Assembly (NCBI RefSeq): GCF_007997385.1
Contig: NZ_VOSC01000030.1
Location: forward strand, 248,838 to 312,837
Length of the DNA stretch: 64,000 nucleotides
Origin: Seonamhaeicola algicola
GTDB lineage: Bacteria > Bacteroidota > Bacteroidia > Flavobacteriales > Flavobacteriaceae
Direction: 5' to 3'
Part shown: positions 53,966-62,067 of the stretch, one piece after another
Layout of the letters: each line of letters starts with the position of its first letter
Numbering within the stretch: position 1 is the stretch's first letter
Program-made: the position numbers and the translations under genes
Notes under the pieces: generated by a model
What the model saw: the letters and a program-made list of their open reading frames with translations, nothing else
Told to the model about the DNA's origin: nothing
Databases searched by the model: none

Positions 53966-54811
53966 TTATCGTAATTCATTTTTTGGAATACCATCCATAT
54001 CTGTAAAGTCTAAGTTTTCACCTGCCATCCCCCAAAGGAAACTATAATTTGAAGTTCCTGCACCTGAATGTATAGACCATGGTGGCGAGATAACAGCTTG
54101 ATTGTTTGACATCCAGATATGGCGTGTTTCATGACCAGGCCCCATGAAATGGCAAACCGCTTGACCTTCTGCAACATCAGTATACATATACACTTCCATT
54201 CTTCTGTTGTGTGTATGTGCTGGCATAGTGTTCCAAACGCTTCCTGGTTTTAATTCAGTAATTCCCATTTGTAATTGACAGGTTTCAACAGTTGCAGAAA
54301 CAATATATTGAAACAGCTCACGCTCATTAGCATCTTCTTTACTACCAAGTTGTAAAACATTAGCATCTTCTCTACCAATTTTTTTAGTAGGAAAACTATG
54401 GTGTGCAGGTGCTGAATTGATGTAGAATAAAGCTGGGTTAGATACATCTGAACTTTCAAAAGTTACAGTTATAGCACCCATTCCAATATAAATTGCTTCT
54501 TTTTTATTTAAAACATAGGCTGTTCCATCAACTGTTACAGTTCCTTCTCCACCTATATTTATAACACCTACTTCTCTCCTGTTACAAAAGTGTTCCGCCT
54601 TTAACGGTTCTATAGCTTCTAAATTTAAAACTCCATTTACAGGAACTGCACCTCCTGCTACATACCTATCATAATGTGTGTAGGTTAATGTAATTTTATT
54701 TTCTACAAACACTTTATCTATTAAAAAATGGTCTCTTAACTTTTGTGTTCCATATGTTTTTACATCTTCAGGATGTGCTTCGTAACGTTCGTCGTAAGTG
54801 ATCTTAGTCAT
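53966..54811 (-). CDS. kduI: 5-keto-4-deoxyuronate isomerase
   Basis: A 281-residue cupin isomerase converting 5-keto-4-deoxyuronate to 2,5-diketo-3-deoxygluconate in the cytoplasm. Family blocks are RYEAHPEDVKTYGTQKLRDHFL at the N-terminus, HYDRYVAGGAVPVNG, NRREVGVINIGGEG and the metal site TMPAHTHNRRMEVYMYTD, followed by HIWMSNNQAVISPPWSIHSGAGT. The metal ligands are the two histidines and Glu of this stretch plus a later His. It acts on the product of the GH105 enzyme encoded 6 bases upstream. The next enzyme, KduD, is not in this operon, but a KduD-like gene is at 25469. Confidence 0.96.
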   Translation of the reverse strand: MTKITYDERYEAHPEDVKTYGTQKLRDHFLIDKVFVENKITLTYTHYDRYVAGGAVPVNGVLNLEAIEPLKAEHFCNRREVGVINIGGEGTVTVDGTAYVLNKKEAIYIGMGAITVTFESSDVSNPALFYINSAPAHHSFPTKKIGREDANVLQLGSKEDANERELFQYIVSATVETCQLQMGITELKPGSVWNTMPAHTHNRRMEVYMYTDVAEGQAVCHFMGPGHETRHIWMSNNQAVISPPWSIHSGAGTSNYSFLWGMAGENLDFTDMDGIPKNELR

Positions 54812-54817
54812 GTTTAA

Positions 54818-55921
54818 TTATTTGTTATTGTTTAGATTCATTTTGTACATTTCACTAGCAGCTAATAAAAAAGTTCCAGTTACGTACTCATGAGAATCAT
54901 CTTTAGATAAGTTTACAGGTTGGTCTCCTACTAACTGTCCCCACTGTACTTTTCCCTCTTTACTAACTTCATCTGTAACAGATTTCCAAGCCTTTTTAAT
55001 TACTGGCAAGTACTCTTCTTTGTTAAGAATTCCGTTATTAATACCATAAGCAATACCATAAATAAAAAAGCTAGTTCCACTTGTTTCTTTAAAAGGTGCA
55101 TGATCTGGATTTGCTAAGTTAGGATACCAAAACCCTTCTTGTGCCTGACACTCTTTTAAAGCTGCTGCCATATTTTTAAGAACTGACTCGTAACGTTTAT
55201 AGTTACCGTGTTCCATTGGCAAGTATTCTAAAATTCTTGCAATTCCTGCAATTGCCCAACCATTTCCTCTAGACCAAACTATGTTTTTACCATTTTGATT
55301 ATGTGGGTAAAAACGTTTATCTCTATAAAATAAGTTGGTATCTGTATTGTATAATTTACCGTAAACATCCCAAAACATGGCGTCCATCCATTCAGCATAC
55401 TTTCTATCTCCTGTAACGTTGTATAACATTGCTAAAGTTGGTGGCCCTGTAAATAAAGCATCAACATATCTTGTTCCGTTTTCATAGTACCATTGGTGCG
55501 GATTACCTTTTGGATTTCTTAGTTCAGCATCATCTAAATGATCTATTACTCCTCTTATTTTACTTTTTTCTGGTTTAGCCATATAAGACTCAATCATAGA
55601 TTGACCTATGGTTAACAAATTAGCACCACTAGCTGGATGTACCGGTGGTAACGTTGGCACCTTCCAATTTAAAGACGTGCATAATGCATCGGTTTGTTGT
55701 AAAAACTTCTCATCTCCTGTTGCTTTAAAACATGCCATTACGCCTGCATAATAAGTTCCACGAATCCAGTTATCATCATATGCTTTCCAAGGATTCTTAA
55801 GCTGATACTCATTAGTTTTATCCATTAGTTCTTTAATGGTGATTTTATCAAAAATTGATTGAGCAGTTACACTTACACATACGGTAAAAATTGTAAGTAA
55901 TGATAAAATGTTTTTTTTCAT
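54818..55921 (-). CDS. GH105 unsaturated rhamnogalacturonyl/glucuronyl hydrolase
   Basis: A 367-residue GH105 enzyme with an alpha/alpha barrel, signal peptide ending near SVTAQS. Recognisable blocks are TRYVDALFTGPPTLAMLY, IVWSRGNGWAIAGIARILEYLP, KETSGTSFFIYGIAYGINNGIL and SHEYVTGTFLLAASEMYK. The Asp of the VDAL block fits the catalytic acid of the family. It removes the 4,5-unsaturated uronic acid from the end of lyase products, which then becomes 5-keto-4-deoxyuronate, the substrate of KduI. The frame opens with a TTG at 55963; the ATG at 55921 (MKKNILSLL) is the natural start. It is the first gene of the operon running through KduI, the candidate lyase, the NRAMP-like carrier and probably SusC/D. 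Confidence 0.93.
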   Translation of the reverse strand: MKKNILSLLTIFTVCVSVTAQSIFDKITIKELMDKTNEYQLKNPWKAYDDNWIRGTYYAGVMACFKATGDEKFLQQTDALCTSLNWKVPTLPPVHPASGANLLTIGQSMIESYMAKPEKSKIRGVIDHLDDAELRNPKGNPHQWYYENGTRYVDALFTGPPTLAMLYNVTGDRKYAEWMDAMFWDVYGKLYNTDTNLFYRDKRFYPHNQNGKNIVWSRGNGWAIAGIARILEYLPMEHGNYKRYESVLKNMAAALKECQAQEGFWYPNLANPDHAPFKETSGTSFFIYGIAYGINNGILNKEEYLPVIKKAWKSVTDEVSKEGKVQWGQLVGDQPVNLSKDDSHEYVTGTFLLAASEMYKMNLNNNK

Positions 55922-56302
55922 AATTAGTTTATATTTATTCTTTTTAGTTGATGAATATTTCAAAACAAACCATTAAAAGATTTAATTTTGAAATATCACA
56001 TAAGTCTACTTTAATAGGGTTTTGTTATTATATAACAAGCATATGTTAAATGTTAAAATGAAAAATTTTAACAGCAGGCAAAAGTTAAACCTATAGCATT
56101 AAACGTTTAATTAGCATTATTATATACATTACAAACTTAATTCTAAATTCTTTCTTAAATACATTGATTTTTACAACTTTTGCATAAATATTACCACAAT
56201 AACATTTTTAACACATAAAAAAAGACAATATACGTGCATTAAAAGTGTTATCACTTTTAGCTATAAGATGAAATTTCACCTCATTAAAAAAACAAGTGGT
56301 TT
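55922..56302. other. Intergenic region upstream of the GH105 operon
   Basis: 381 AT-rich bases with no gene between the AraC stop and the GH105 start. It holds the terminator-like hairpin at 56241-56258 and an inverted repeat GTTAAAAT / ATTTTAAC (56052-56072, 5-base loop) that may be an operator. A TAAGTTTG octamer on the minus strand (56132-56139) lacks a TTG at the right distance, so the promoter is not assigned. Confidence 0.5.
56241..56258 (-). terminator. Possible terminator after the AraC gene
   Basis: AAAAGTG (56241-56247) pairs with CACTTTT (56252-56258), 4-base loop, about 45 bases after the AraC stop at 56303. A second palindromic stretch (GATGAAATTTCACCTC, 56267-56282) lies between them. 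The stem is short and the T-run weak. Confidence 0.4.
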
Positions 56303-57181
56303 TTAATATTGCTGTTGGAAACTATTAGTTTTCCTGTATTTAACTGGCGACATACCTTTAATGCGCTTAAATATTTGAGAAAATGAAGATGGGTTGTTAA
56401 AGCCAGATTCATAACATATTTGAGTCATTCCTAAATTATCATCTAAAAGTAATTTGCATGCATATTCTACACGCATTTCATAGAGAAATTCTAAATATGT
56501 TTTTTTTACTGTGTTTTTAAAATATCTACAAAAAGCACTTTTTGACAAATTAGCTACATTAGCTATTTCATCAAGTGAGATATTCTTCCTAAAGTTTAAA
56601 GAAGTATGTTTAATAACTCTATTTATTCGATCTCTTTCTTTTGGGTTTGTAGATTTGTGTAAATCATAATTAGATAGCACATGTTTATCATTAGTAACAG
56701 ACATTAAATACAGTACCTTAATAAGAGACAAAACTTGTTCTAGAGGTGATTGTGTAAGCATGCTTTTTAGAATACCTCCAATTTCTTTATTAGTTTGTCC
56801 TGTAATTTTAAGTCCGCCAGAAGCCTCCTTAAGAGTTGCCAATACACCTTTAGCTTCTGGAAGTCTTAAAAAGTCTTTGCCTGCAAAATCTTGATAAAAT
56901 TTTACAACAATAGCTTGATTATAAAGGCCGTTATCTTCATAATAAATATCATCACTAACCCATACGTGGGTTAATTCTTCTCCTACTAAAACTAAATCGC
57001 CTTTTTTATAAGATTTTATACTACTACCTACATACCTAGTACCATGGCCTTCTAATATGTATGCCAACTCTAACTCTTTATGGTAATGTAAAGGATTAGG
57101 AAAGTACTTCACATTTTGATGCATTATGGTAAGAGCCTTCCCTGGCTCATAACCCATAGATAAAAACTTAGCCTTACTCAT
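56303..57181 (-). CDS. AraC family transcriptional regulator with cupin sensor
   Basis: A 292-residue regulator. Residues about 15-105 are a cupin domain (PNPLHYHKELELAYILEGHGTRYVG, YKKGDLVLVGEELTHVWVSDD) and residues about 190-288 the AraC DNA-binding domain (ISLDEIANVANLSKSAFCRYFKNTVKKTYLEFL, MTQICYESGFNNPSSFSQIFKRIKGMSPVKYR). It is divergent from the DUF4861/RraA pair and upstream of the GH105 operon, so it probably controls Region B in response to a sugar or sugar acid. The 16-base palindrome at 57223 lies in the shared promoter region. Confidence 0.93.
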   Translation of the reverse strand: MSKAKFLSMGYEPGKALTIMHQNVKYFPNPLHYHKELELAYILEGHGTRYVGSSIKSYKKGDLVLVGEELTHVWVSDDIYYEDNGLYNQAIVVKFYQDFAGKDFLRLPEAKGVLATLKEASGGLKITGQTNKEIGGILKSMLTQSPLEQVLSLIKVLYLMSVTNDKHVLSNYDLHKSTNPKERDRINRVIKHTSLNFRKNISLDEIANVANLSKSAFCRYFKNTVKKTYLEFLYEMRVEYACKLLLDDNLGMTQICYESGFNNPSSFSQIFKRIKGMSPVKYRKTNSFQQQY

Positions 57182-57201
57182 TATTATTATACTAATTTAA
57201 C

Positions 57202-57233
57202 CAAAAATAAACCACATAACTTAATATTTGCAA
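57202..57233 (-). promoter_or_regulatory. Possible promoter of the AraC gene
   Basis: On the minus strand TTG (57231-57233), a 21-base spacer and TATTTTTG (57202-57209), which fits TAnnTTTG. The TTG lies inside the palindrome at 57223-57238, so a bound protein could block it. Confidence 0.4.
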
Positions 57234-57238
57234 ATATT
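57223..57238. promoter_or_regulatory. 16-base perfect palindrome in divergent AraC/DUF4861 region
   Basis: AATATTTGCAAATATT is fully self-complementary. It sits 42 bases upstream of the AraC start and about 70 bases upstream of the DUF4861 start, in a 128-base divergent region. It is a likely binding site for a symmetric dimeric regulator. Confidence 0.45.
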
Positions 57239-57309
57239 TAATTAAAATAAATCAATTTTACAATACTATCATTATTTCATAATCCTTTAATTTGATAAAA
57301 TTTTTAGCA

Positions 57310-58524
57310 ATGAATATCAAACTAAACTTAGTTACTTTAGTAAGTTGTTTAATAAGTCTTGTATTAACCTCTTGTGAATCAAAAAATCTGAACAGTTATT
57401 CAATAACCATAAAAAACAATTCTAATGTTTCTAGAGCTTTTGAAACTATAGAAATTTGGTTTGAAAAATTAGATTTAAAACTAGATAAAGGAGAAACATT
57501 TGAAGTTTATAATACCTCTGGTGAAATTATTCGTTCTCAAATGATTGATACAAACTTAGACACTGTTTATGATTACTTAGTTTTCCAAACTACTATAGAA
57601 GCAAAATCTACACAAGTATACACATTACAGAAAGCAAAAAAACATAACCAACTAACAAACAGCATTTCAACCACATATTGTAAATTTGTACCTGAGAGAA
57701 TGGATGATTTTGCTTGGGAAAATGACATAGTAGCATTTCGTACCTATGGACCAGAGTGCCAGCGTCTTTATGAAAAAGGAGACCCAACAGGATTAATTTC
57801 AAGTGGTATAGATTGTTGGTTAAAAAGAGTTGATTACCCAATAATTAACAAATGGTATAATAACCATAAAAAAGGCATATCATACCATCAAGATCATGGA
57901 GAAGGACTAGATAATTACCATGTGGGAACTACCAGAGGAACAGGAGGAACTGCACTAATTTGTGATAGTACCAATGTACTAAGTGAAAACTTTACTTCAT
58001 GGAAAATCATTACTAACGGACCAATTAGAACCATTTTTGAACTCAATTACAAGCCTGTTGATGTTTGTGGCACTAAAGCCTCTGAGAAAAAAACAATTTC
58101 AATTGATTTAAAGTCTCACTTTTATAAATGCGAGGTATCTTACACTTCAAATAAACAGCTTGAAAAAGCATCTGCTGGTTTGGCACTTCATAAAGGAAAA
58201 GGTATTGTTAAAGAAAATAAAGAAGAGGGTTGGGTTTCTTACTGGGAACCTATAGACGATTCCTTTTTAGGAACTGCTGTAATAACCAAACCAAATAACA
58301 TATTTAGTTTTGATTTAGACACTTCCATTGACGAAAACGAAAGCCTTAACAATGTATGCATACATAGTAAACTAAAAGATAACAGCTTTACTTATTGGGC
58401 TGGTTATGGATGGAAGAAACAAGGTGAAATTAGTAGTGCAGATGATTGGTATGCACACCTTAAACAAACATCAATTAAAATAAACAATCCTTTAGAAATT
58501 ACACTTAAAAGAAATAAAATATAA
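57310..58524 (+). CDS. DUF4861 family lipoprotein
   Basis: About 404 residues, a lipoprotein (signal ends LVLTSC) of the DUF4861 family, a beta-rich fold resembling sugar-binding or lyase-type sandwiches. Conserved-looking blocks are VPERMDDFAWENDIVAFRTYGPE, SSGIDCWLKRVDYPIINKWY, YHQDHGEGLDNYHVGTTRGTGG and ASAGLALHKGKG. The enzymatic role is not settled; the family is frequently found with GH105, KduI and lyase genes, and the His/Asp/Tyr-rich block near residues 190-215 could be an active site. The frame can be read from a TTG at 57292, but the ATG at 57310 (MNIKLNLVTLV) directly precedes the hydrophobic signal. It is followed after 5 bases by the RraA-like gene. Confidence 0.82.
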   Translation: MNIKLNLVTLVSCLISLVLTSCESKNLNSYSITIKNNSNVSRAFETIEIWFEKLDLKLDKGETFEVYNTSGEIIRSQMIDTNLDTVYDYLVFQTTIEAKSTQVYTLQKAKKHNQLTNSISTTYCKFVPERMDDFAWENDIVAFRTYGPECQRLYEKGDPTGLISSGIDCWLKRVDYPIINKWYNNHKKGISYHQDHGEGLDNYHVGTTRGTGGTALICDSTNVLSENFTSWKIITNGPIRTIFELNYKPVDVCGTKASEKKTISIDLKSHFYKCEVSYTSNKQLEKASAGLALHKGKGIVKENKEEGWVSYWEPIDDSFLGTAVITKPNNIFSFDLDTSIDENESLNNVCIHSKLKDNSFTYWAGYGWKKQGEISSADDWYAHLKQTSIKINNPLEITLKRNKI

Positions 58525-58529
58525 CAAAA

Positions 58530-59216
58530 ATGTGGAAATCAGATGATGAGTTATTTGAAATAGCTAGAAAAGAATTATTTACGGCACTTGTTGGTGATGT
58601 TTTGGATCAAATGGGCTACGAACACCAATTTTTATCTCCAAATCTAAAACCTGTAGAAAAAACAATGGTGGTTATTGGTAGAGCTATGCCCGCTTTAGAA
58701 GCAGATGTTTTTGCAGAATCTGTAAAAGGCTCTAAAAATCCCCTTATGGAAAAACCATTTGGCCTTATGTTTGAAGCTTTAGACAGTTTGAAAAAGAATG
58801 AAGTATACATCTGCACAGGGTCTTCTTTTAATTATGCTTTATGGGGCGGATTAATGAGTACACGCGCTATGAAATTAGAAGCTAATGGCGCTGTAGTAAA
58901 CGGTTACTCTAGAGATACTAATGAAATTGAAAAGTTAAAATTCCCTACAATTTCTGCTGGTACTTACGCACAAGACCAAGGCCCTAGAGGGAAAGTTATT
59001 GACTACGGAGTACCTATTGAAATTAATAACATAAAAATAAACCCCGGAGACATTGTATTTGGTGATAGAGACGGTGTATTAATAATACCTCAAGAAGTAG
59101 AGAAAGAAGCTTTTGAAAGAGCAATAGGCAAAGCCAGAGGCGAGCAACTTGTTAAAAAAGCCTTAGAGGAAGGCATGAGCACTGTAGAGGCTTATAACAA
59201 GTTTGGAATCATGTAA
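58530..59216 (+). CDS. RraA-like / HMG aldolase family protein
   Basis: A 228-residue member of the RraA / 4-hydroxy-4-methyl-2-oxoglutarate aldolase group. Typical blocks are ALVGDVLDQMGYEHQF near residue 19, ALWGGLMSTRAMKLEANGAVVNGYSRD (about 108-134) with the metal-site Arg-Asp, and GDIVFGDRDGVLIIPQE near 172. Members with these metal residues cleave or decarboxylate pyruvate-type substrates; others only bind RNase E. Because Region B makes 2-keto-3-deoxy acids, a class II aldolase acting on them without phosphorylation is attractive, but unproven. It is paired with DUF4861, an association also seen in other uronate loci as far as I recall. Confidence 0.82.
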   Translation: MWKSDDELFEIARKELFTALVGDVLDQMGYEHQFLSPNLKPVEKTMVVIGRAMPALEADVFAESVKGSKNPLMEKPFGLMFEALDSLKKNEVYICTGSSFNYALWGGLMSTRAMKLEANGAVVNGYSRDTNEIEKLKFPTISAGTYAQDQGPRGKVIDYGVPIEINNIKINPGDIVFGDRDGVLIIPQEVEKEAFERAIGKARGEQLVKKALEEGMSTVEAYNKFGIM

Positions 59217-59271
59217 GCACATACATAATTAAAACACTTTTAATATTTATTTTATAAATTAAAAAAAATAT

Positions 59272-59322
59272 GCTAATATAAAATACTTATAACACTAAAA
59301 TTATAGGTTTTTATATTAGCAT
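59272..59322 (-). terminator. Possible terminator after tRNA-Arg
   Basis: ATGCTAATA (59272-59280) pairs with TATTAGCAT (59314-59322) across a 33-base loop. On the minus strand the stem is followed by a run of eight T residues. It sits just past the tRNA 3' end and could also slow transcription coming from the RraA-like gene. Confidence 0.45.
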
Positions 59323-59331
59323 GTTTATTAG

Positions 59332-59405
59332 TGACCGCGAAGGGATTCGAACCCCCAACCCTCAGAGCCGAAATCTGATATTCTATCCAGTTGAACTACG
59401 CAGCC
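59332..59405 (-). tRNA. tRNA-Arg (anticodon TCG)
   Basis: A 74-base cloverleaf on the minus strand. The acceptor GGCTGCG (59405-59399) pairs with CGCGGTC (two G-T pairs), with discriminator A at 59332. The D arm is present, the anticodon stem TCAGA/TCTGA encloses the loop TTTCGGC with anticodon TCG, and the T loop reads TTCGAAT between GGGGG and CCCTT. The 3' CCA is not encoded. It reads CGA-type arginine codons. Its 3' end faces the polysaccharide loci, while yqeY and the fts genes lie upstream. Confidence 0.93.
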
Positions 59406-59415
59406 TTTATATTGT

Positions 59416-59865
59416 TTAAGCTAATTTAGCTTTTACTATGTTTGATATAGTTTTCCCATCGGCTTGTCCTGCCAATTCTTTACTAACTACCCCCATAACT
59501 TTACCCATATCTTTCATGCCTTCAGCACCAGTTTGTTCAATAACTGCTACAACTACTTTTTCAATTTCTTCATTAGTTAATGCTTCTGGTAAAAACTGAC
59601 TAATAACTTCAGCTTCAGCTAATTCAGGTGCTGCTAAATCTTCTCTACCTTGTTCTAAATAAACAGCTGCACTATCTTTACGTTGTTTAACTTGCTTTTG
59701 CAATAGTTTTAGCTCTTGCTCTTCAGTTAACTCATCGCCTGCACCGCTTTCAGTTTTAGCTAAAAGTATGGCCGATTTTACGGCTCTTAAAGCTGTTAAA
59801 GCTGTTTGGTCTTTGGCTTTCATTGCTTCTTTTAAAGCCGTCATTACGTCTTGCTGTAAACTCAT
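59416..59865 (-). CDS. GatB/YqeY domain protein
   Basis: A 149-residue cytoplasmic YqeY family protein, all-helical, related to the tail domain of the amidotransferase subunit GatB. It opens SLQQDVMTALKEAMKAKDQTALTALRAVKSAI and contains EEQELKLLQKQVKQRKDSA and EAEVISQFLPEALTNEEI, all usual. The exact function is unclear; a tRNA-related role is assumed for the family. It lies between ftsZ and tRNA-Arg in the same direction. The terminator at 59954 separates it from ftsZ, so it has its own promoter. Confidence 0.95.
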   Translation of the reverse strand: MSLQQDVMTALKEAMKAKDQTALTALRAVKSAILLAKTESGAGDELTEEQELKLLQKQVKQRKDSAAVYLEQGREDLAAPELAEAEVISQFLPEALTNEEIEKVVVAVIEQTGAEGMKDMGKVMGVVSKELAGQADGKTISNIVKAKLA

Positions 59866-59953
59866 TTCTTTATTTTTTTAGAGTGCGAAGATAATAAATT
59901 GCGCTATTATTTGATAAGAAATACATCTTGTTTAAACCCTATATAAAAACTAA

Positions 59954-59985
59954 AACCCGAAAAGGTGAGAGTTGCTTTTCGGGTT
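59954..59985 (-). terminator. Rho-independent terminator after ftsZ
   Basis: AACCCGAAAAG (59954-59964) pairs with CTTTTCGGGTT (59975-59985), 10-base loop, followed on the minus strand by TTAGTTTTTATA. It lies 25 bases after the ftsZ stop and probably ends the division-and-cell-wall cluster transcript. Confidence 0.85.
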
Positions 59986-60009
59986 CATAACTATTTAAGT
60001 AGGAAAAAA

Positions 60010-61998
60010 TCAATCGACATTGTCATGTAAAAAAGAATTATTACTTCTTAATTGGATGTCGTCATTATCATCTAAACCTACACTGGTTCGAGACATATCA
60101 GTATCAGATGATGATTTGGTTTGGCTAATATCTAATCCTTGACGTTTGTATGCTGGTACTTTTTCAATATCATCAATTTTGGCATTATTAAATTTATAAT
60201 TGAAATCCTTCATTTTACGTCTGCGCTCTTCAGCTCGTTCTTTTAAGAGTTCTGAAATAGGCGTATTCATGGGGTCAATTTCTTGCTCCTCTTCAGGTTC
60301 TACTGCTGGTTCGTTAACCACTTTTCGTTCAAAAACAACATCATTATCAACTTCTTCAACAGCTTCTTGTTGTGTTTTCTTTTTAGGGTTTGCAGCATCA
60401 GCTTCTACATAATCATCTAAAGTGTAACGAATATCTCCGTCTTCATTTGCTTCGGTAATGGTGATTAGCTCAGTGTAATCATTTACAGTAATATCTTTAA
60501 TTTCGTCATTTAAATCATGCGATATTATATCTTCTTTTTCGTTAACTGGTTGTTTTGGTGCTTCAACATTGCTTGTTAAAGGCAAATCAAAAGTTAAGGT
60601 TATTTGCTGCTCTTCTTCTTCAATAGTTTCGGCTACAACATCAATATTTTTAATATCATTTTCCATTTTGGTTACTGGCTTAATGATAAAATCATCTTCA
60701 TCTTCAACAGTTGCCTTTACTTCATCATAAACAACATTGATGTTTTTAATGATTTCTGATGTTGGAATAATATCTAAATTAGGATTTTGTCTTACATTGT
60801 TTTCTGGTTTTACCTGTGTTTTTGGCTTTACCTGTTCTTCTTCTGTATCAAAATCTAAAGTATGGCGTACAATTTTTGGTGCTTGCTTTTCTTCTAATTC
60901 AATGGCAGGCGCTATAATTGCGGGCTCTTTTTCTTCACCACTTAAATCTTGATCTTCTGGTGTTAAAGAATGTATAACTCTTTTGGTTTCAGTATTTGAA
61001 ATTTCATCTTGCTGCTCAATATTAAAACCTGTGGCTATTATTGTTACTGCTATTGATTCTTCTAAAGTGCTATCTTCACCAACACCCATAATAATGTTAG
61101 CGCCATGACCTGCTTCATTTTGTATGTGGTCATTAATTTCACCTATTTCATCAATAGTAATTTCATGTGTTCCTGATACTATCAGTAATAGTACGTTTTT
61201 AGCACCTGTTATTTTATTATCGTTTAGTAACGGCGAATCTAATGCGTTTCTAATAGCATCTTGCGCACGGTTTTGACCAGCAGCTACTGCAGACCCCATT
61301 ATTGCGGTGCCGCTATTACTTAATACCGTTTTAGCATCACGTAAATCTATATTTTGTGTATAATGATGTGTTATAACTTCGGCAATACCACGAGCAGCGG
61401 TAGATAACACCTCATCGGCTTTTGAGAAACCTGCTTTAAAACCTAGATTTCCATAAACTTCTCTAAGTTTGTTATTATTTATTACTATTAAAGAATCTAC
61501 AACGCTTCTAATTTTTTCAATTCCTTTTTGTGATTGCTCAATACGCATTCTTCCTTCAAACTGAAATGGCATGGTAACAATACCCACGGTTAAAATGTCT
61601 AAATCTTTAGCCATTTTAGCAATTATAGGTGCAGCTCCTGTACCAGTACCACCGCCCATACCAGCGGTAATAAATACCATTTTAGTGTTAGAGTCTAGCA
61701 TTCTTGAAATTTCTTCAAAGCTTTCAACAGCAGCTTGCTCACCAATATCTGGGTTGGCACCAGCGCCTAATCCTTCGGTTAAATTAACACCTAGCTGTAT
61801 TTTGTTTGGAACACCACTATTTTGAAGTGCTTGAGCATCGGTATTACAAATGTAAAAATCTACACCTTTTATGCCTTGCTGAAACATGTGGTTTATGGCA
61901 TTGCTACCACCGCCACCAACACCAATAACTTTGATTACGTTTGATTGGTTTTTGGGTAAATCAAACTTAATGCTTTCGAATTCTTTGTTGCTGCTCAT
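60010..61998 (-). CDS. ftsZ: Cell division protein FtsZ
   Basis: The tubulin-like GTPase that forms the division ring. Residues about 20-325 carry the GTPase and C-terminal tubulin domains: GGGGSNAINHM near 28, GAGANPDIG near 78 and the signature loop GGGTGTGAAP at 115-124. The protein is 662 residues, much longer than the roughly 380 of Escherichia coli, owing to a long acidic, low-complexity tail (about 330-600), normal in Bacteroidota. A conserved VPAYKRQG motif begins near residue 614, the probable partner-binding peptide for FtsA, followed by a further disordered end. The order ftsQ-ftsA-ftsZ is the standard cluster end. Confidence 0.98.
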   Translation of the reverse strand: MSSNKEFESIKFDLPKNQSNVIKVIGVGGGGSNAINHMFQQGIKGVDFYICNTDAQALQNSGVPNKIQLGVNLTEGLGAGANPDIGEQAAVESFEEISRMLDSNTKMVFITAGMGGGTGTGAAPIIAKMAKDLDILTVGIVTMPFQFEGRMRIEQSQKGIEKIRSVVDSLIVINNNKLREVYGNLGFKAGFSKADEVLSTAARGIAEVITHHYTQNIDLRDAKTVLSNSGTAIMGSAVAAGQNRAQDAIRNALDSPLLNDNKITGAKNVLLLIVSGTHEITIDEIGEINDHIQNEAGHGANIIMGVGEDSTLEESIAVTIIATGFNIEQQDEISNTETKRVIHSLTPEDQDLSGEEKEPAIIAPAIELEEKQAPKIVRHTLDFDTEEEQVKPKTQVKPENNVRQNPNLDIIPTSEIIKNINVVYDEVKATVEDEDDFIIKPVTKMENDIKNIDVVAETIEEEEQQITLTFDLPLTSNVEAPKQPVNEKEDIISHDLNDEIKDITVNDYTELITITEANEDGDIRYTLDDYVEADAANPKKKTQQEAVEEVDNDVVFERKVVNEPAVEPEEEQEIDPMNTPISELLKERAEERRRKMKDFNYKFNNAKIDDIEKVPAYKRQGLDISQTKSSSDTDMSRTSVGLDDNDDIQLRSNNSFLHDNVD

Positions 61999-62067
61999 AA
62001 ATTCTGTTTTTCTGGGGTTTTGTACTTATATTTTAAATTCAATGGTTCTTTTTAATGTGCCGCTAGG

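Noticed and set aside
59332-59405. Attachment-site duplication of the tRNA-Arg 3' end.
   Set aside because: No second copy of its 3' segment and no integrase gene were noticed in the window.
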